64,000 nt of DNA from contig DASVCW010000043.1 in assembly GCA_036381435.1 (NCBI GenBank), positions 148,020 through 212,019 on the forward strand. Reading direction: 5' to 3'. This DNA is from Fodinibius sp036381435. Lineage in GTDB: Bacteria; Bacteroidota; Rhodothermia; Balneolales; Balneolaceae. Position numbers and translations under genes: made by a program. Shown here one piece after another: positions 60,707-64,000 of the stretch. Within the stretch, counting starts at the first letter, position 1; every line of letters begins with the position of its first letter. Under the pieces are notes generated by a model, which made no database searches, had not been told where the DNA came from, and worked only from the letters and a program-made list of their open reading frames with translations.

Positions 60707-61489
60707 CTAAAAATCATTATCTTTATATCGCTTTGCCAATCGTTCTTCATTGACCCGCTTTAAGTCTCCAAGTCGTTCGGGACTCAGTGTTGCCAGCGTC
60801 ATTTCACGTTTGCCCAGAGCACCTTGGGCACGGGCAACTTTCCATCCCGTCGAAGCCAGCGCTCCGCGTGCTTTAGATGCCGCGCAGTAGGTAGAAAGAA
60901 TGACCTCATCCGAACTAAAATTTCTGAGCTTTTTGAATACTTCTCCCGTCCATAAATCAGGATTTGCATCGGGAGAAAAAGCATCATGAAAAATATAATC
61001 GGCTTTTATATTTTCGGGATGAAAATCATCAAACATGCCATAAAAAAGCCGGACTGAAATATTGCTAAGCAGGGTAAATTCATTTATTCCTTTAGAAAGG
61101 CTACCAAACAGGCCCGTTACTTCAGGTACAGCTTCGGGGTGGTTTAGGTGAGTACCATAATTGAATTTCTGTACAGTTTTAGAATCAAGCGGAAAGCCTT
61201 CAACAGAAATATAGTTGAGATGAGAATCTGACTCTAATTCCAGATAATAATCTATCAGCAGCATAAGGTTTAGTCCTGTACCAAAGCCTGTTTCGAGGAT
61301 GGTGATCTCATCCTTTGTTTTTAGCACATCAATCAGCCCGGTTTGTTTAAAAAAGACGTAGCGACTTTCAGCGACTGCTCCGTTTGGGTTGTGATAATGC
61401 TGATCGAAGCGGGAGGAATAAACGGTGTGAGAACCGTCCCGGGTGATGACTAATTTTGATTCCGGCGCATCATCAGATTCATATTCCAT
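60707..61489 (-). CDS. mnmD: tRNA (5-methylaminomethyl-2-thiouridine)(34)-methyltransferase MnmD
   Basis: 260 residues of the Methyltransf_30 family, matching the N-terminal half of bifunctional MnmC. It methylates nm5(s2)U34 to mnm5(s2)U34 using SAM, in tRNAs read by purine-ending codons. Visible are LVITRDGSHTVYSSRFDQHYHNPNGAVAESRYVF, the SAM motif LETGFGTGLN, the acidic loop FHDAFSPDANPDLW and STYCAASKARGAL; the DAFSP segment is a hallmark of the family. The stand-alone form lacks the FAD domain of MnmC; the DAO oxidase at 63029 could supply it. Confidence 0.92.
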   Translation of the reverse strand: MEYESDDAPESKLVITRDGSHTVYSSRFDQHYHNPNGAVAESRYVFFKQTGLIDVLKTKDEITILETGFGTGLNLMLLIDYYLELESDSHLNYISVEGFPLDSKTVQKFNYGTHLNHPEAVPEVTGLFGSLSKGINEFTLLSNISVRLFYGMFDDFHPENIKADYIFHDAFSPDANPDLWTGEVFKKLRNFSSDEVILSTYCAASKARGALASTGWKVARAQGALGKREMTLATLSPERLGDLKRVNEERLAKRYKDNDF

Positions 61490-61523
61490 AATTTTTTGTA
61501 TTAGTTTTCTTTGAGTAACTTTG

Positions 61524-61572
61524 TGAGCTATTACACTAAGTTGCGCAAAGGAGCGCTAAGGTTCACAAAGGA
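61524..61572. repeat. CGCTAAGG/CACAAAG-type inverted repeat
   Basis: CTTTGTGAGC...ACTAAG and CGCTAAGGTTCACAAAG are inverted arms, between mnmD and the M20 gene. Confidence 0.55.
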
Positions 61573-61606
61573 TATTATTACCTTTGCAACAAAATAGTAA
61601 TGAGCA

Positions 61607-62806
61607 ATGAATGTAGCTAAAATACAGCAGCGAGCAGAGCACCATTATGACGAAATGGTTGAAATGCGGCGGCATTTGCATCGCAATCCCGAGTTAAGTT
61701 ATAAAGAGTTCAAAACTACGGATTTCATCATTGAAAAGCTGGAAGAGCTTGGTATTCGGGCTGATCGTCCCCTTGAAACCGGCTGCGTGGGTGTGCTGAA
61801 AGGCGGTAAAGAATCAGACCGGGTCGTTGCTCTGCGGGCTGATATTGACGCCCTGCCTATTTTTGAGGAAGGCGATCACAAAAAGGAATTCATGTCAGAA
61901 AATAAAGGGGTCGCCCACTGTTGCGGACATGATGCACATACCGCAAATTTGCTGGGAGTCGCTAAGATTTTAAGTGACTTAAAAGACGAAATCGAAGGAA
62001 CAGTATTACTCATTTTTCAACCGGGTGAGGAGAAGCTGCCCGGCGGCGGGCGCCTGCTCTGTGAAACGGGTTATTTGCAGGAAAAAGGGGTTGATGTCAT
62101 TTACGGGTTGCATACTAATCCCTATAGTCCGCCCGGTGAAATTGCGCTTCGCAAAGGCCCGCTGATGGCTCGTCCCGATGAATTTAAGGTTGAAATTATC
62201 GGCAAAGGCGGACATGCAGCAGCGCCACATCTGGCGGTTGATCCTGTTGTAATGGCTGCCCAGGTTGTGAATCAGTTGCAAACGATTGTGAGTCGGAATG
62301 TTGATCCTACCGAGCCGGCCGTAGTAACGGTTGGGAAGATTGCGGGAGGATCGGCTCACAATATTATTCCGGAAAAAGTGGAAATACTGGGAACCGTTCG
62401 TACTTTTAACAAGGGAACGGCAGATATGATCAAAAATCGAATCGAGAAAATAGTAAAAAGTGTAACGGAAGCTTCAGGCGGAGGTTATAATTTTGAATTT
62501 GATTATGGTTATCCCGCCGTGAATAACACTGATTGGGCTACTGATCTCGTCATTGATTCGGCAAGTGAATTGATGGGGAAGGAGCATGTAATATTGATGG
62601 ATGATCCGATAATGGCGGGCGAAGATTTCGCTTTTTACCAGCATGAATTCCCGGGCGTATTTTTCTTTTTGGGGAGCGGGAGCGAGCAGACAGCATCCAC
62701 TTACAGCTGGCATCACCCCAGATACAATGTAGATGAAGCATGTTTTAAAACAGGTGCGGCACTGATGGCTTCCTTGGTTTTTCAGCCTATTCCGGTAAAA
62801 GATTAA
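61607..62806 (+). CDS. M20-family amidohydrolase (N-acyl amino acid/hippurate hydrolase type)
   Basis: 399 residues of the M20D type, which hydrolyses N-acyl amino acids or related amides. The start RAEHHYDEMVEMRRHLHRNPELSYKEF is typical. Metal ligands are visible: His in CCGHDAHTANLLG, Glu pair in QPGEEKLPGGG, His in LHTNPY and the final histidine in YSWHHPRYNVDE. The dimerisation domain (KVEIIGKGGHAAAPHLAVDP) is in the middle. Without a close reference, substrate remains open: hippurate, N-acetyl amino acids, or indole-3-acetyl conjugates. No signal peptide, so cytosolic. Confidence 0.9.
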   Translation: MNVAKIQQRAEHHYDEMVEMRRHLHRNPELSYKEFKTTDFIIEKLEELGIRADRPLETGCVGVLKGGKESDRVVALRADIDALPIFEEGDHKKEFMSENKGVAHCCGHDAHTANLLGVAKILSDLKDEIEGTVLLIFQPGEEKLPGGGRLLCETGYLQEKGVDVIYGLHTNPYSPPGEIALRKGPLMARPDEFKVEIIGKGGHAAAPHLAVDPVVMAAQVVNQLQTIVSRNVDPTEPAVVTVGKIAGGSAHNIIPEKVEILGTVRTFNKGTADMIKNRIEKIVKSVTEASGGGYNFEFDYGYPAVNNTDWATDLVIDSASELMGKEHVILMDDPIMAGEDFAFYQHEFPGVFFFLGSGSEQTASTYSWHHPRYNVDEACFKTGAALMASLVFQPIPVKD

Positions 62807-62850
62807 CCAAGGAACGCAAAGGTTGACGCAATGTTCGCAGGGAAAACCTT
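62804..62850. repeat. CGCAAAGG-type repeat fragment
   Basis: TAACCAAGGAACGCAAAGG and GACGCAATGTTCGCAGGG resemble one arm of the repeat at 1446-1537. It overlaps the stop of the M20 gene. Confidence 0.4.
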
Positions 62851-62878
62851 TAACGGAAAATAATTATGAATTCCCTAC

Positions 62879-63002
62879 CAATAGTGCGGGAATTAATTCC
62901 CGAGCCATTGATAGGGTTAGTCTATTCTGCTGCCCCCGAAGGTTTCGGGGCAACTTGTAGCATAACCGAAACTGATTCCACCACAAGTATAAACTTGCGG
63001 GA
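62879..63002. repeat. BIME-like cluster of three REP types
   Basis: In order: GTGCGGGAATTAATTCCCGAG with the flank CCATTGATAGGG (family of 15590-15625), the CTGCCCCCGAAGGTTTCGGGG plus AACTTGTAGCATAA module (copy of 59986-60023), and CCACAAGTATAAACTTGCGG (RAYT REP type) at 62981-63002. A frame of 66 codons across this region is repeat-derived and not a gene. Confidence 0.75.
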
Positions 63003-63028
63003 TTTCAGGTTTAAACTTAAGAAAATAC

Positions 63029-64000
63029 ATGAGTTTCAATTTTCAGCCTTCTTTCTGGGAAAGTGATTCCTTTCTCAAGCCCTATGATCTAATCATCATT
63101 GGTGCGGGAATTGTGGGGTTATCTACGGCCTTATTTTATAAAAAGGAATATCCCAAAGCGCGAGTTGCAGTGCTTGAAAGGGGATTTATTCCACAGGGCG
63201 CCAGCACGCGAAATGCCGGATTTGCATGTGTGGGATCTATTACTGAGCATTTGGCCGATTTGAAGAAGGAGTCCGAAGAAAATATCAAAAGACGGATTGT
63301 TCAGCGATATGAAGGACTCAAACTCCTTAAAAAAACGCTGGGGGAGCAGGCAATTGGCTATGAACCTTGCGGTGGATATGAGCTCTTTACTTCTCAGGAA
63401 GAGTTTGAAAATGCGGCTTCTGAAATAGATCGTTTTAATGGGTGGATGAGCGAATTGGTCGGAGAAGAATCAGTTTATCACTCTGCTGAGATGGAAGGTT
63501 ATCCGGTAATTTATAACCGATTAGAAGGAGCGCTTCATCCTGGAAAAATGATGCAGGAATTAGTAGGAAGAGTAAATTCATCAGGGGTTGAAATAAAATG
63601 GAATTCACCCGTACAAAAAGTCGCGGAAGCCGGGACTGTAGTTCTAGAAAATGGCATAGAATTGAAAGCGAAAAAAGTACTTTTTGCTGCAAATGGATTT
63701 GTAAGTCGCTTACTGCCTGACCTTGATATAAAACCGGCGCGAGGGTTGGTATTCATCACTAACGAGCAAGAAAATTTGCCCTGGAAAGGCACTTTTCATT
63801 ATGATGAGGGCTATATCTATTTTCGGAATGTGAAAAATCGGCTGCTAATTGGCGGCGCTCGAAATTTGGCGGCTGATGATGAAGAAACGGATCACTTTGG
63901 CACGAATGAAACGATCAAAAAACATTTGGTGAAATTTGTCTCGGAAGTGCTGAAATTGCCGGATGGATGGCAGGTCCAGCAGGAGTGGTCGGGCATTATG
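63029..64000 (+). CDS. DAO-family FAD-dependent oxidoreductase, 3' end missing
   Basis: The gene starts at 63029 (MSFNFQPSFWESDSFLKPYD) and stays open for 324 codons to the right edge. The dinucleotide motif is IIGAGIVGLSTALFY, with the acidic end of the second strand in VAVLERG. The segment GASTRNAGFACVGS resembles the corresponding stretch of the MnmC oxidase domain and of amino-acid oxidases. ARGLVFITNEQENLPWKGTFHYDEGYIYFRNVKNRLLIGGARNL is typical of the glycine/D-amino-acid oxidase substrate domain. It may be the cmnm5U-to-nm5U oxidase acting before MnmD; a general amine or amino-acid oxidase is the alternative. It starts 27 bp beyond a REP cluster. Confidence 0.82.
   Translation, partial: MSFNFQPSFWESDSFLKPYDLIIIGAGIVGLSTALFYKKEYPKARVAVLERGFIPQGASTRNAGFACVGSITEHLADLKKESEENIKRRIVQRYEGLKLLKKTLGEQAIGYEPCGGYELFTSQEEFENAASEIDRFNGWMSELVGEESVYHSAEMEGYPVIYNRLEGALHPGKMMQELVGRVNSSGVEIKWNSPVQKVAEAGTVVLENGIELKAKKVLFAANGFVSRLLPDLDIKPARGLVFITNEQENLPWKGTFHYDEGYIYFRNVKNRLLIGGARNLAADDEETDHFGTNETIKKHLVKFVSEVLKLPDGWQVQQEWSGIM

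Noticed and set aside
62866..63066. 66-codon frame before the DAO oxidase
   Set aside because: Nearly all of it is the three-module REP cluster, and it overlaps the better supported oxidase start.

Overview
The window looks like a chromosomal segment of an aerobic, heterotrophic member of the FCB group, most like the Balneolota/Rhodothermota lineage next to Bacteroidota. The evidence is two SusC/SusD pairs, a GldC-type protein, a DUF5117-type zinc protease, a DoxX protein, mostly leaderless-looking or weak Shine-Dalgarno starts, and TAnnTTTG-like promoter sequence upstream of one susC. The lineage is inferred from gene content; no rRNA is present. Nothing looks like a prophage, plasmid or integrated island. 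The genes are mostly housekeeping and metabolic, set among an unusual density of small palindromic intergenic repeats.

Layout. 1-5 kb: a Fic protein cut by the left edge, gldC, ahcY, a TlpA-like lipoprotein thioredoxin and lhgO. 5-10 kb: a susC/susD pair on the minus strand. 10-19 kb: a YdiJ-like FAD/Fe-S oxidoreductase, two tandem MscS channels, recN and an RluD-type pseudouridine synthase. 19-28 kb: a large zinc protease, tRNA-Arg(ACG), two histidine kinases, a cold-shock protein, dodecin, SufE and a double-PAS protein. 28-38 kb: a SUMF1-domain lipoprotein, an acyl-CoA dehydrogenase, then mutA-mutB-meaB (methylmalonyl-CoA mutase and its GTPase chaperone), and glpD. 38-47 kb: a second susC/susD followed by a TPR protein with a central zincin domain, opposed by an S10 carboxypeptidase. 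47-56 kb: PlsC, DoxX, a two-gene membrane cassette of unknown function, a DUF4168 protein, a 3-methyladenine glycosylase, a YihY/BrkB protein and MutS. 56-64 kb: a CarboxypepD_reg protein, a GntR regulator with a Upf1-like helicase, a REP-associated tyrosine transposase (RAYT), mnmD, an M20 amidohydrolase and the start of a DAO-family oxidase cut by the right edge.

How the genes fit together. LhgO and the YdiJ-like enzyme could clear both enantiomers of 2-hydroxyglutarate. The acyl-CoA dehydrogenase and mutA-mutB-meaB fit branched-chain amino-acid and propionate breakdown to succinyl-CoA. The second Sus locus, with a lipoprotein zincin and a secreted-type S10 carboxypeptidase nearby, fits peptide scavenging. 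MnmD and the DAO oxidase may together do the two steps of MnmC in tRNA wobble-uridine modification.

The strongest unusual signal is the repeat landscape. At least eight families of short palindromes or paired inverted repeats lie between genes. One family brackets the RAYT gene with near-identical hairpins, some copies end exactly at start or stop codons, and a palindrome plus a direct repeat sits inside the coding sequence of the YdiJ-like protein. Other points of interest are an array of five ACATTAA heptamers upstream of the Fic gene, a tRNA-Ser-like relic, and a membrane protein with a pilin-like GGGGxSF domain.
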